The position numbers were made by a program, and so were the translations under genes. A DNA stretch of 64,000 nt from NCBI GenBank assembly GCA_003612485.1, contig RAZA01000009.1, forward strand, positions 1-64,000. The letters run 5' to 3'. Numbering within the stretch: the stretch's first letter is position 1; each line of letters begins with the position of its first letter. The DNA is from a bacterium D16-50. GTDB taxonomy: Bacteria > Bacillota > Clostridia > Lachnospirales > Lachnospiraceae. The notes under the pieces were generated by a model. That model saw nothing but the letters and a program-made list of their open reading frames with translations, made no database searches and was not told the origin of the DNA. Shown here one piece after another: positions 37,016 to 46,245 of this stretch.

Positions 37016-37249
37016 TCAAAGCCCCATCATCATCCCGATCAGCTGGTCCCGCTGTACGGCGTCCTCGGAACCCTTTGCCTTCATGGAGAGTCCGTCCAGC
37101 TCCGCCTTGCTGGCGGCAGCCTCCATCAGCTTATCCTGAAATGCTTTCTTTTCTTGTTCTGCCTTTTGCGCCCTTCTTTCTGCTCTTGCCCGATTCTGGA
37201 GCTTAAGGGTATTTTCCATGGAATTCATCAATTGCGTCATGTCTGTCAT
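37016..37249 (-). CDS. Small coiled-coil protein, unknown function
   Basis: A 77-aa protein from the ATG at 37249, which has AAGGAAGG 7 nt upstream; a frame start at 37285 is less likely. The sequence is highly charged and helical, with AERRAQKAEQEKKAFQDKLM in the middle and GMMMGL at the end. I do not recognise a family. It converges with the exporter gene and diverges from the membrane cassette at 37441. Confidence 0.55.
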   Translation of the reverse strand: MTDMTQLMNSMENTLKLQNRARAERRAQKAEQEKKAFQDKLMEAAASKAELDGLSMKAKGSEDAVQRDQLIGMMMGL

Positions 37250-37440
37250 AGAAGCACCTTCCTTATTTTGATATAATCTATTCATCTAACATATATATCG
37301 GCAGTTTTTTTGTATTTATTATGTATAAAGTCTGAAACTTTCTATGTTATATGTCGTTATATCATTAAAAGGTATTTAAGGGGATTCAAAGGTATACGGT
37401 ATAGCTTTGGCGGGCAATGAGGAAGACAAGGGGAGGGCAT

Positions 37441-38511
37441 ATGGGGCTTATGACGGCGGCATATTCGATTCTGCATCTGCTGGTGGATGGCGTCTGCGCT
37501 CTGGCGATGTTCGGATCGTTCCTTTTGGAGGAAGAGGGATATTTTCTGATGCTTATATACAATTTCTGCGCCTTTGCGCTTCAGATGCCCTTGGGTATTT
37601 TGCTGGACATGCTGGAGCTGAGGAAAGGGAAGAGAGGGAGAGGCCCGGATCCGGCCCTATGGGCTGCAGTGGCGGGTGTCTTGCTCACGACTGCAGGGGC
37701 GCTGACCCATCCGGCGGTTTTGGGAATGGGGAATGCCCTATTCCACGTGGGCGGGGGCGTGGGCTGTATCCGGGAGGACAACGCAGGAGGCTGGAAGGGG
37801 CGTGGGCTGGGAGTGTTCGTTGCGCCCGGAGCCATGGGCTTATATCTGGGAACGCTGTCTGCGAGGTATGGCGCGGGGGAGGCTTGGCTTTTGGGAAGCG
37901 GCGTTCTCATGGCGGTATTGTGCGGGGGGATGATATGCCTTGGAAGACGGCGAGAGGAGGGAAGCGAACGGAGAGAAGCGGCGGCCGGCGGCCTTGGAAC
38001 GGGCAGCAGCCGTACCGCCCTTAGAACGGGGCAGGGGTATGTCTTTTTGGCGTCGGTGTGTCTGCTGGTGGTGGTGCTGCGCTCCTATGTGGGAATGGCC
38101 GTGACATTCCCTTGGAAGACGGGAGTCTGGACAGGTTTTCTGGCCGTGCTGGCCATAGCGGGCGGGAAGGCGGCGGGAGGATTTGCGGCGGCAAGATATG
38201 GGGCTATGAAGACTGCTGCAGTGTCGCTGGCTTTGGCGGCAGTCTGCTATCTTTTTTCGTCTGTGCTTCCCTTGGGCCTTGCGGCGCTGTTTCTGTTCAA
38301 TATGACCATGCCCGTGACCTTGTACTGGATCATGAGGGGCATGCCAGACATGACCGGATTTGCCTTCGGCTTTCTGACCTTTGCCTTGTTTTTAGGCTTT
38401 CTGCCGGGATACTTCGGGCTGCTGCCTCAGGCGGGGGGGAGGATATTGGGCTGTATAGGATCCGTTCTTTCTCTGCTTTTGCTGTGGACGGCGGATAGGA
38501 GGAGAGGATGA
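37441..38511 (+). CDS. MFS-like multi-pass membrane protein
   Basis: About 356 aa with 10-12 hydrophobic helices, a central basic loop (GRRREEGSERRE) and an ALFHVGGG segment reminiscent of small MFS transporters. The ATG at 37441 follows AAGGGGAGGG; the frame also contains an ATG at 37417. Its stop overlaps the start of the next gene by 4 nt (ATGA). No substrate can be assigned. It is the first of three coupled or closely spaced genes for envelope proteins. Confidence 0.7.
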   Translation: MGLMTAAYSILHLLVDGVCALAMFGSFLLEEEGYFLMLIYNFCAFALQMPLGILLDMLELRKGKRGRGPDPALWAAVAGVLLTTAGALTHPAVLGMGNALFHVGGGVGCIREDNAGGWKGRGLGVFVAPGAMGLYLGTLSARYGAGEAWLLGSGVLMAVLCGGMICLGRRREEGSERREAAAGGLGTGSSRTALRTGQGYVFLASVCLLVVVLRSYVGMAVTFPWKTGVWTGFLAVLAIAGGKAAGGFAAARYGAMKTAAVSLALAAVCYLFSSVLPLGLAALFLFNMTMPVTLYWIMRGMPDMTGFAFGFLTFALFLGFLPGYFGLLPQAGGRILGCIGSVLSLLLLWTADRRRG

Positions 38512-38948
38512 GGGCGTATTTGTGGAGGATGTTTGCCGGCTCTTTAGGGCTTACTGTGGCGGCAGAGCTGGGAGTGGCAATTCTGTACTTATCTGTGGAG
38601 CGCTTGAGGGAGGGGGCTGGACGGGCCAAGGCCGGGGCCCGGCCCGGTTTGAGGGGAGCTTTTCCGTCTGGAGGCATGGGGCATGGGGCGAGGATTCTTC
38701 TTCTGACAGTGCTGGTGAATCTGCTGACAAATCCTCCGGCGGTGCTGGTCTGCTGGCTGGGGCGGCTGTGGATGCCTCCGGGGCTGCAGCTGTACTTGCA
38801 GCTGGCAGTTGAAGCCTTGGTGGTGGCGGTGGAGGGCGGCGTCTACGGCAGCTTCGGCGGGAAGCCCGGATGGAAGATCAAAAGGCCGATGCTGTTTGCC
38901 TTGGCGGCAAACGGGACGTCGTGGCTGCTGGGGCTGTGGCTGTCCTGA
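38508..38948 (+). CDS. Integral membrane protein, unknown function
   Basis: A 146-aa protein with about four hydrophobic helices (near residues 8-28, 65-80, 88-110 and 128-145). The ATG overlaps the previous stop by 4 nt and has AGGAGGAGAGG upstream. It resembles no family I know. Coupled translation with the MFS-like gene suggests a complex. Confidence 0.65.
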   Translation: MRAYLWRMFAGSLGLTVAAELGVAILYLSVERLREGAGRAKAGARPGLRGAFPSGGMGHGARILLLTVLVNLLTNPPAVLVCWLGRLWMPPGLQLYLQLAVEALVVAVEGGVYGSFGGKPGWKIKRPMLFALAANGTSWLLGLWLS

Positions 38949-39090
38949 TGTATATTGGCGGCGTACATGCATATGATAAGGAAGATTCGGCAGAGCTGCG
39001 GCAGACTGCAGGAAGGAAATGCCGCGGCCCTCTGATATGGGACGGGAATGTATTGATTTTGGCATCTTGCAAGGCGATAAGGAGGATATA

Positions 39091-39918
39091 ATGAAAAGAT
39101 GGCTTGGTATTCTGAGCGGATTGATCTGTTGCGCGCTGTGCTCGTTTTCCGTGCGAGCCGATATGATCTGGGAGCCGCAAGATTCCTTTTATGAGAGGCA
39201 TGAGAAGGAATGCGAATATGTGAATAGGCAGTTTACAGCCAATGGGCCCGATGGGATGGTCATAGTCTATAAGAGTCCGGAACTGCCGGAGATAGTGGAC
39301 ACATGGGAGAACGGCCATAGGGTTTCCATTATCTTTACTTATAGGGACAGCGACGGTATCCTATGGGGAATATATGACGATTATCGGGGGAAATGCGGCT
39401 GGGTGCCGATGGATTATATGAGTGTAGTGTATGATGATATTTCTTTCAGAGATGAATATGAAGGGGAGATCGAGATCCGGAAAGGGCAGCTGGATGACAA
39501 ATATCTGGGGACGGAGGTCTATTTTTGGTCTTATCCGGGGGGAGATGCCTATATACTTATGAAATTGTCCGAATACACACCGGAGTATGGAGAAACATTT
39601 GTGGACGAGGAAGGGAATGTCTGGGGAGGAGTGGGCTACTACTACGGCATCAAAAACAACTGGATCTGTATAGATAAGCCGGATGCAAGCTTTCAGGAGC
39701 TTTATCCGGAAGGCGGGCCCCGGAGAGGTAGGGGTTCTGACTCTGGGGAGGAAGAGTGGGGATCGGGGACGAAAACAGATGGGGACCGCATTGTTCCAAA
39801 GGGTGACAGCAGAGCCATGACGGTGACCTTGGCCATGGTGGCGCTGGTGGTGAGCGTCACGGCAGTGCTGCTAAGGATCCTGAAGGGAAGAGGAGAGCGG
39901 AAGGGTCTGGAAAAATAG
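39091..39918 (+). CDS. Exported protein with C-terminal membrane anchor, unknown function
   Basis: A 275-aa protein from the ATG at 39091, which follows AAGGAGGATATA. It has a signal peptide (WLGILSGLICCALCSFSVRA, cleavage likely near ADM), a ~200-residue extracellular region rich in Tyr, Trp and Asp with two SH3-like strands (GMVIVYKSPE and IIFTYRDSDGILWGIYDDY), a charged low-complexity stretch and a single C-terminal helix (MALVVSVTAVLLRIL) with a basic tail. It may bind cell-wall material. It completes the three-gene cassette; I do not recognise a named family. Confidence 0.7.
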   Translation: MKRWLGILSGLICCALCSFSVRADMIWEPQDSFYERHEKECEYVNRQFTANGPDGMVIVYKSPELPEIVDTWENGHRVSIIFTYRDSDGILWGIYDDYRGKCGWVPMDYMSVVYDDISFRDEYEGEIEIRKGQLDDKYLGTEVYFWSYPGGDAYILMKLSEYTPEYGETFVDEEGNVWGGVGYYYGIKNNWICIDKPDASFQELYPEGGPRRGRGSDSGEEEWGSGTKTDGDRIVPKGDSRAMTVTLAMVALVVSVTAVLLRILKGRGERKGLEK

Positions 39919-40000
39919 CAGACACAGCATAATATTTCCTCCTTCCTTGGTTGGACTGAATTTGAATGAAACTCTTGTGCTGGCATCCATAGATAGGATT

Positions 40001-40744
40001 CTACAGCACCTTTGCCAGAAAGTCTTTGGTGCGCTGCTGTTTGGGGGCGGAGAAGATGGCTTCGGGAATGTCCTCCTCCACGATTTTGCCTTCCGCCATA
40101 AAGATGACTCTATCGGCCATTTCTCTGGCGAAGCCCATCTCGTGAGTGACCACCACCATGGTCATGCCCTGCTTGGCCAAGCTTTTCATGACCTCCAGCA
40201 CCTCCCCTACCATTTCGGGATCAAGGGCGGAGGTGGGTTCATCGAAAAGCATTACCTGAGGATTCATGCAGAGCGCCCGGACGATGGCGATGCGCTGCTT
40301 TTGCCCGCCGGAGAGCTGGCTGGGATATGCCCCCGCCCTATCGGCCAAGCCCACTCTTTCCAGAAGCGTCATGGCCTGCTTTTCCGCCTCTGACGGGCTT
40401 TTTTTCAGCAGCTTAACGGGAGCAAGGGTCATGTTTTTCAGGATGGTCATATGGGGAAAGAGATTGAAATGCTGGAAAACCATACCCATTTTCTGTCTGT
40501 GGAGATTGATGTCGGTCTTTTTGTCGGTAATGTCCACTCCCTCAAAGAGAATCTGTCCGGCGGTGGGAACCTCCAGCAGATTGAGGCAGCGCAGAAAGGT
40601 GGATTTTCCGGAGCCGGAGGGGCCGATGACCACTACGACTTCTCCTTTGCGGATGGATGCGGTGACACCGTCCAGCGCCTTGATGCCGCCTCCGTCGAAA
40701 TGCTTCTGCAGGCCGGTGGCCTGAATGATATATTCATCGCTCAC
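40001..40744 (-). CDS. glnQ: Polar amino acid ABC transporter ATPase
   Basis: A 247-aa ATPase of the GlnQ/HisP family: Walker [17 protein letters not shown]-loop [11 protein letters not shown], signature LSGGQKQR, Walker [15 protein letters not shown] and an H-loop VTHEM. It energises amino-acid uptake. It uses a GTG start that overlaps the permease stop. The amino acid is unknown. Confidence 0.93.
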   Translation of the reverse strand: MSDEYIIQATGLQKHFDGGGIKALDGVTASIRKGEVVVVIGPSGSGKSTFLRCLNLLEVPTAGQILFEGVDITDKKTDINLHRQKMGMVFQHFNLFPHMTILKNMTLAPVKLLKKSPSEAEKQAMTLLERVGLADRAGAYPSQLSGGQKQRIAIVRALCMNPQVMLFDEPTSALDPEMVGEVLEVMKSLAKQGMTMVVVTHEMGFAREMADRVIFMAEGKIVEEDIPEAIFSAPKQQRTKDFLAKVL

Positions 40745-41516
40745 TGTTTCTTAGCCTCCTTTCCAGTCTTCCTACCAGGAAGGTGAAGAACATGACCAGC
40801 ACCAGATAGATCAAAGCCGACATCAGCAGGGGGAACAGATAGTCATAGCAGTTTCCGCCGATGATGTTGCCTGCGTAGGTTATGTCGGCCAATCCCACGT
40901 AGCCGGCCACGGCGGTTTCTTTCAGCAGCACGATGAACTCGTTGGCCAGAGTGGGGAGAGTGGCCTTGAAGGCCTGAGGCAGTATGATATAGCGCATGGT
41001 GGAAACATAGCCGAAGCCCAGACTGCGTCCCGCCTCCATCTGTCCCTGATCAATGGACATGATGCCGCCTCGGATGATTTCAGCCACGTAAGCTCCTGAA
41101 TTGATGCCGAAGGACAGCGCGCCTACCATGATCTTGTTTCTGCTGGTGGCAAAGACCACGAAATACATGATCATCAGCTGCACTACCATGGGCGTTCCCC
41201 GGATGACGGTAAGGTATACTCTGGCAACTCCATTGAGAAAGCCCAGAGCCATTTTGCCGGGCCCGTGCATTTCCGTGTGATTCTTGTCCCAGGACACCCG
41301 GATCAGGGAGACGACCACCCCCAGCAGCACGCCGATGAGCAGTGCGAGGAAAGTCAGCAGAAGAGTGTTGCCCAGACCCTTTAAATACATTTGGTAGCGG
41401 TTATCAAAAATAAAGCTTTTATAGATGTCATAGCCTATGTCATTGAGCCACTGAGGGCCGTTTTGTATCCAATCCGGCGCGTCCAGAAGCCAGTTTTGGG
41501 AAGCGGATGGTCTCAT
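40734..41516 (-). CDS. Polar amino acid ABC transporter permease
   Basis: A 260-aa permease with a HisM/GlnP-type membrane region. After an amphipathic N-terminus (residues 1-45) it has about five helices, and the EAA loop runs [20 protein letters not shown]. It ends in RRLRNSER, with its stop inside the glnQ start. One permease gene is present, so the transporter probably uses a homodimer. Confidence 0.92.
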   Translation of the reverse strand: MRPSASQNWLLDAPDWIQNGPQWLNDIGYDIYKSFIFDNRYQMYLKGLGNTLLLTFLALLIGVLLGVVVSLIRVSWDKNHTEMHGPGKMALGFLNGVARVYLTVIRGTPMVVQLMIMYFVVFATSRNKIMVGALSFGINSGAYVAEIIRGGIMSIDQGQMEAGRSLGFGYVSTMRYIILPQAFKATLPTLANEFIVLLKETAVAGYVGLADITYAGNIIGGNCYDYLFPLLMSALIYLVLVMFFTFLVGRLERRLRNSER

Positions 41517-41561
41517 AAGTAGTCTCCTATCATTTTATGGCGCTTGACCGCTGATTTACAA

Positions 41562-41592
41562 ATCAGGGGGTCAGCTGCTCCAACCCCCTGAT
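41562..41592 (-). terminator. Intercistronic stem-loop between binding protein and permease
   Basis: A 10-bp perfect stem (ATCAGGGGGT/ACCCCCTGAT) with an 11-nt loop. It lies downstream of the binding-protein gene and upstream of the permease, a common place for a stem-loop that raises binding-protein mRNA relative to the rest of the operon. Confidence 0.7.
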
Positions 41593-41634
41593 CTGCATTT
41601 CTATCTGTGTTTTCTTTGAAAAGATGTGCTATCG

Positions 41635-42438
41635 TTACTCTGCGGTAATGTACTTGGCGATAATTTTTCCTATAGTGCCATCATCAATCAGATCCTTCAG
41701 AGCGCCGTTCACGGCTTCATAGAGTTCGGCATTGTCCTTGCTCATGGCGATGGCATAATCCTCAGTGACATATTCGGTCTCAAGAATCTTGAGTCCCTCC
41801 ACCTCCTGAACAAATGCCTTGGCAGGCTCATTGTCGATTACAACACAATCTACCTTCCCGGTCTTCAGCGCCTGTACCGCTTCTGCCCCCTTGCTGTAGC
41901 GGTCGATGGTGCCAAACCCTTTCTTTTCGATGTCGTCCGTGGTGTAGAGATCTCCGGTGGTATTGCGCTGGACGCCTATCACATGGTTGGCGCCCTCTGC
42001 GAAAAGGTCGTCCAAGCTGACGATAGGGCTATCTTCGGTAACGATGATTACCTGCACGCCAGTGGCATAGCTGACAGTGAAACTCACTTCCTCCTGACGG
42101 TCAGGGGTGACGGTCATGCCTGCAAGACCGATGTCGGCCTTTCCGCTTGCGATAGTTCCGGTGATGAACTCAAATCCCATGTCGTCAATCTGAAGCTCCA
42201 GACCGAGCTTGTCTGCGATGGCGGATGCGATCTCCGCATCTATGCCCGTCACTTCGCCTCCCTCGATGTACTCGTAAGGGGGAAAGGTGGCGTTGGTAGC
42301 CATGATGAGCTTGCCTTCCACGACGGTGGTGAAACCTCTGTCGTTATTTGAATTATCCTTGTCTGCAGGTTTGCCGCCGCAGGCTGCCAGAGTAGACACC
42401 ATAGCCAGAATGCACAGCAGTGTGATTGATTTCTTCAT
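41635..42438 (-). CDS. Polar amino acid-binding lipoprotein
   Basis: A 267-aa lipoprotein from the ATG at 42438, which has GGAGGAGGATATT upstream. The signal ends with lipobox LAAC at Cys20. The SBP_bac_3 domain follows: MATNATFPPYEYIEGGEVTG, the IDAEIASAIADKLG helix, DIGLAGMTVTPDRQEEVSFT and VQRNTTGDLY. It is the first gene of the operon and captures the amino acid outside the membrane. Confidence 0.93.
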   Translation of the reverse strand: MKKSITLLCILAMVSTLAACGGKPADKDNSNNDRGFTTVVEGKLIMATNATFPPYEYIEGGEVTGIDAEIASAIADKLGLELQIDDMGFEFITGTIASGKADIGLAGMTVTPDRQEEVSFTVSYATGVQVIIVTEDSPIVSLDDLFAEGANHVIGVQRNTTGDLYTTDDIEKKGFGTIDRYSKGAEAVQALKTGKVDCVVIDNEPAKAFVQEVEGLKILETEYVTEDYAIAMSKDNAELYEAVNGALKDLIDDGTIGKIIAKYITAE

Positions 42439-42547
42439 AATATCCTCCTCCAAATATGTAATATGGCATACTTGCCGATTCGCATCTGTTCAAGGGCTTG
42501 GTAGGGCAACTTTGAGGCCCGGGCAAAAACGGCCTGCCAATGGACAG

Positions 42548-42576
42548 ATACTAGCACTTTATGGGGAAATTGTCAA
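42548..42576 (-). promoter_or_regulatory. Promoter of the amino acid transporter operon
   Basis: TTGACA (42571-42576, minus strand) and TAGTAT (42548-42553) with a 17-nt spacer, about 110 nt upstream of the binding-protein gene. Confidence 0.75.
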
Positions 42577-42700
42577 TAAATATTTGGTTTAAGAAACTTT
42601 CGTTGGAAATCAGCAAGGCTGTGTCTTCAAAATATACCTTTCAAAAACAACATAGCTGTTTAGGTTGTTATTTCCTGAGCCCTATATTATAATAGATTTT

Positions 42701-42890
42701 GATAATAGAATCATGTTTTAGATTCTATTATAGAATTTAGATAATAGAATTATGTTTTAAATTCTATTATAGAATTTAGATAATAGAATTATGTTTTAAA
42801 TTCTATTATAGAATTTAGATAATAGAATTATGTTTTAAATTCTATTATAGAATTTAGATAATAGAATTATGTTTTAAATTCTATTATAGG
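42701..42890. repeat. Five-copy 39-bp tandem repeat of hairpins
   Basis: Units begin at 42701, 42740, 42779, 42818 and 42857. Units 2-4 are identical; the first has two changes and the last lacks the final spacer. Each contains an 11-bp perfect inverted repeat (ATAATAGAATT and AATTCTATTAT) around an 8-nt loop, so the array can form five adjacent hairpins. It lies in the 585-nt gap between the divergent amino acid operon and the GNAT gene; outside it the gap holds only the two promoters. Confidence 0.92.
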
Positions 42891-42954
42891 AACAGAAAAA
42901 GTAACCTACGTTTCGGATATGGGCACCCATTGAGAAGCGGTTTGTGGATATGCA

Positions 42955-42983
42955 TTGTGAATAGCAGATAAAGAATTTATAAT
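42955..42983 (+). promoter_or_regulatory. GNAT gene promoter
   Basis: TTGTGA at 42955-42960 and TATAAT at 42978-42983 with a 17-nt spacer, 40 nt before the coding start. Confidence 0.65.
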
Positions 42984-43022
42984 GATATACATAAATCGGC
43001 ATTAGGAGGAATTGAAATTCTT

Positions 43023-43496
43023 ATGGAGAGATGGGATATGGAATTGAAGATACAAACCTATACAAAGGATAGAATACCGGACGTTCTGGATTTTGAAAGG
43101 AGATTGCGCAAGGAGGAAGATTTCTGGAGGTGGGAGATCGATCAGGCTTATGTCAGCGCTGTCGAAAGGAGCTTTGATGATAAGAGCTTCGACGATGCCA
43201 TTTCTCTGCTGGCATATGATGGTGGAGAGGTGGTTGGGAGGATTGACGCTTCCCTCATTGCAAGCCGTTTTGATGGGTCGAAAAAGGCGTATCTTGATTG
43301 GATCTGCGTCATAAAAAGCAGCAGGCACCGGGGTGTGGCGCAACGGTTGCTGGAATCTTTGCGGCAAATCTTAAAGGATAGGCAGATCGGCACGCTGATT
43401 GCTTTGACCGCCGCCAATGAGGAGGCACAGCATTTTTATAAGAGTGTTCCCGATTCTGTGATGAGGGATGTTGGCATTTGGATTGATATTAAGTGA
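43023..43496 (+). CDS. GNAT-family N-acetyltransferase
   Basis: A 157-aa protein with a GNAT acetyl-CoA-binding fold: YLDWICVIKSSRHRGVAQRLLESL gives the beta4 strand and the R/Q-X-X-G-X-G/A pyrophosphate loop (RHRGVA), followed by LTAANEEAQHFYKSV. The acceptor substrate is unknown. AGGAGG sits 13 nt before the ATG at 43023; a second ATG at 43038 has GGAGAG at a better distance. Confidence 0.85.
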   Translation: MERWDMELKIQTYTKDRIPDVLDFERRLRKEEDFWRWEIDQAYVSAVERSFDDKSFDDAISLLAYDGGEVVGRIDASLIASRFDGSKKAYLDWICVIKSSRHRGVAQRLLESLRQILKDRQIGTLIALTAANEEAQHFYKSVPDSVMRDVGIWIDIK

Positions 43497-43603
43497 TGGA
43501 AACACAAATTTTGTAATGACATATAAATATATGTTGTATTTGAAATTTTGCAAAAGGCAGAGAATTCTAAAAAAGGAGAAAGGAAAGGGTCAGGGTGTTT
43601 ATT

Positions 43604-45058
43604 ATGGGCGTTTTATCGGATTTGGAACCGAAGAAAGTGTTTTACTTTTTTGAGGAGATCACAAGGATCCCTCACGGTTCGGGGAATGTAGGACAGATCA
43701 GCGATTATCTGGCGGACTTCGCCAAAAAGAGAGGACTGTTCTGCATTCAGGACAAGCTGAAGAATATCATAATCGTGAAGGAGGCTACCTCCGGGTATGA
43801 GGGGGAGCCTGCGGTGATCCTACAGGGACATATGGACATGGTGGCGGTGAAAAAGCCGGATTGTGACATGGACATGAAAACGCAGGGCCTGCAGGTAGCC
43901 GTCCGGGGAGACGAGGTCTATGCCGAGGGAACCAGTCTGGGAGGAGACGACGGTATTGCTGTAGCTTATGCGCTGGCGCTTCTGGATTCCGATTCCTTGT
44001 CCCACCCCCGGCTGGAGGTAGTGATCACTGTGGACGAAGAGGTGGGGATGGACGGGGCCAGAGGAATCGACTTGTCCATGCTTACGGGAAACCGCATGAT
44101 CAATCTGGACTCGGAGGAGGAGGGGATCTTCCTGACCAGCTGTGCCGGAGGGGCCAGAGTACACTGTAGGCTGCCTCTGGACAGCAGAGAGAGGCAGGGA
44201 AGGGCAGTGGAGGTGACACTGGGAGGTCTTCTGGGAGGACACTCCGGAGGGGAGATCCACAAGGAAAGGGGCAATTCCAACTGTCTTTTCGGCAGGGTTT
44301 TATATAGGCTGGCCCAAAAGCTGCCGGTGAGCTTGTGTCAGGTGAAGGGCGGATTGGCGGATAATGCCATTCCTCGGGAGACCAAGGCCTTATTGGTGAC
44401 GGAGGCGGAAGCTGCCGGTGAGCTCTGTGCCGTGATAAAGGAGTTGGGAGAGGAGATCAGGGCGGAGCTGGGCTCTAAGGATCCCGATTTCTACATTGAG
44501 GCGAAAGAGGGCAAAGAAGGAAGCTTTTCTTGCGTCAGTCCGGAGCTTACCAAGGCTGCAGGGGCGTTTCTGTGCGCTCTGCCGGGTGGAGTGCAGGCCA
44601 TGAGCGCAGATATGCCGGGACTGGTTGAGACCTCTTTGAATTTGGGGATACTGAAATATGAGGAGGGGAACCTTCTGGCGGAATTCTCCGTCCGCAGCAG
44701 CGTGGAGAGCGCAAAGAGGGCCCTGATCGATAGAGTGGGCGCAGTGACCGGGCTTGCGGGAGGCGCCATTGAGGTCAGCGGTGACTATCCCGGCTGGAAG
44801 TTTCGCAAGGATTCCCCTCTGCGGGATAAGATGGTGAGGCTGTATGAAGAGATGTATGGCGCGGCTCCCAAGGTGGAGGCCATCCATGCAGGGCTGGAGT
44901 GCGGAATTCTTGGGAGCAAGATAGGGAATCTGGACTGTGTTTCCATGGGACCTGACATGAAGGCGATACACACTACAGAGGAGACTTTGAGCATTTCTTC
45001 CGTGAAGCGTGTGTGGGAGTATCTGGTGAGGCTGCTTGCCAAGAAGGATGAAGCATAA
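43604..45058 (+). CDS. pepD: Aminoacyl-histidine dipeptidase, M20C (PepD)
   Basis: About 484 aa from the ATG at 43604; a GTG at 43595 is also in frame. It is a cytoplasmic zinc dipeptidase that cleaves carnosine-like and other dipeptides. Motifs: LQGHMDMV with the first Zn ligand and catalytic Asp, SLGGDDGIAVAYAL, TVDEEVGMDGA with the catalytic Glu pair, and AIHAGLECG near the end. Length matches the family. It is followed 20 nt later by the UroD-family gene. Confidence 0.92.
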   Translation: MGVLSDLEPKKVFYFFEEITRIPHGSGNVGQISDYLADFAKKRGLFCIQDKLKNIIIVKEATSGYEGEPAVILQGHMDMVAVKKPDCDMDMKTQGLQVAVRGDEVYAEGTSLGGDDGIAVAYALALLDSDSLSHPRLEVVITVDEEVGMDGARGIDLSMLTGNRMINLDSEEEGIFLTSCAGGARVHCRLPLDSRERQGRAVEVTLGGLLGGHSGGEIHKERGNSNCLFGRVLYRLAQKLPVSLCQVKGGLADNAIPRETKALLVTEAEAAGELCAVIKELGEEIRAELGSKDPDFYIEAKEGKEGSFSCVSPELTKAAGAFLCALPGGVQAMSADMPGLVETSLNLGILKYEEGNLLAEFSVRSSVESAKRALIDRVGAVTGLAGGAIEVSGDYPGWKFRKDSPLRDKMVRLYEEMYGAAPKVEAIHAGLECGILGSKIGNLDCVSMGPDMKAIHTTEETLSISSVKRVWEYLVRLLAKKDEA

Positions 45059-45080
45059 AACAACACAGAGGAGCATGGCT

Positions 45081-46040
45081 ATGACAAAAAGAGAAAGGCT
45101 TTTGAACGCATTTGAAAACAAGCCCGTGGACCGGATTCCCGTGGGGTTCTGGTATCATTTTTCTCCGGATGAGGATCTGGGACAGGAGACGGTGGAGCAG
45201 CATCTTCAGCTGTATAGAGATACGGGCATGGACATGATCAAGGTCATGTGCGACGGCTATTTCAATTATCCCAATCCTTATATCCAAAGGGTTGCTTGTG
45301 CAGAAGACTGGTTTTCCATGACGCCTCTGGGGGAGGATCATCCCTATGTCACCAAGCAGGTTGAGCGGGCCAAGGGTGTGGTGAAGGGGGCGGCGGGAGA
45401 ATGCTGCGTCTTCTATAATGTGTTCTGCCCCATGTCCTTGATGCGGTTCGGTACCAGCGAGGAACTGCTGATGCGCCATATGCGGGAGAACCCTGACGCG
45501 GTGTGCCATGCATTCAAGGTCATAGCGCAGGATATCAAGGCGCTGGTGAGGCGGCTGATAACGGAGGCAGGCTGTGACGGCATCTATTACTGTGTGCAGA
45601 ATGCCGAGAAATTCCGGTTCACCGCCGAGGAATACCGCAGGCTGGTGACTCCGGCGGAGCTGGAGGTGCTAGAGTACGCCAACGGGCTCAGTGACAACAA
45701 CATTCTGCATTGCTGCGGCTGGGCAGGGGACCAGAACCGGGTGGAGGTCTGGCAGGACTATCCGGCGAAGGCGGTGAACTGGGCGGTGTATGTGGAAAAG
45801 CTTACGCTGGCGGAGGGAAAGAGATTCTTTGGAGGACGCTGCGTGCTGGGAGGCTTCGACAATAGGAAGACGGGAATTTTGTATTCCGGGAGCAGAGAGG
45901 AGATAGAGCGGGAGACGGAAAGGCTTGTGGAGGAGACGGGCCGTAGGGGCGTGGTTCTGGGAGCGGACTGCACTCTGCCCTCGGACATTGATTTGGAGAG
46001 AATGAAATGGGTGAGGGAAAAGCTGGAACAGCTGGCGTGA
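45081..46040 (+). CDS. Uroporphyrinogen decarboxylase-family protein (MtaA/UroD fold)
   Basis: A 319-aa protein. The start at 45081 is 7 nt from AGAGGAG; an ATG two codons earlier is possible. It begins MTKRERLLNAFENKPVDRIP, the standard opening of MtaA/CmuA-like and UroD-like proteins, and has the internal IYYCVQNAEKF and HCCGWAG segments. Members either decarboxylate uroporphyrinogen or move methyl groups to corrinoid or coenzyme M. No haem-pathway gene adjoins it, so a methyltransferase-type role is more likely; that is inference. Confidence 0.82.
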   Translation: MTKRERLLNAFENKPVDRIPVGFWYHFSPDEDLGQETVEQHLQLYRDTGMDMIKVMCDGYFNYPNPYIQRVACAEDWFSMTPLGEDHPYVTKQVERAKGVVKGAAGECCVFYNVFCPMSLMRFGTSEELLMRHMRENPDAVCHAFKVIAQDIKALVRRLITEAGCDGIYYCVQNAEKFRFTAEEYRRLVTPAELEVLEYANGLSDNNILHCCGWAGDQNRVEVWQDYPAKAVNWAVYVEKLTLAEGKRFFGGRCVLGGFDNRKTGILYSGSREEIERETERLVEETGRRGVVLGADCTLPSDIDLERMKWVREKLEQLA

Positions 46041-46099
46041 TAGGTATGGGGGCATAGTGCGAAATGCAGTTTCTGCAATGTGCCTATCCGGATTAGAAT

Positions 46100-46140
46100 T
46101 GCGGGGCAGAAGGAAGCAGGCTGCCCCGCAGTCTTTTTTT
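46100..46140 (+). terminator. Rho-independent terminator
   Basis: A 10-bp perfect stem TGCGGGGCAG/CTGCCCCGCA with an 11-nt loop and TTTTTTT. It ends the pepD-UroD transcript. Confidence 0.92.
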
Positions 46141-46245
46141 CAGTTTTGGAGAAAGGGCCTTTCGGGGAAAAGGCTTGGATGGACGGGGTTCTGACAAGGC
46201 AGACCTGCAGGATAATTTGAGGGAAAACAAGGGAGAAATGGTCAT

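Noticed and set aside
42701-42890. CRISPR array
   Set aside because: The repeats are adjacent with no unique spacers and no cas genes are nearby.
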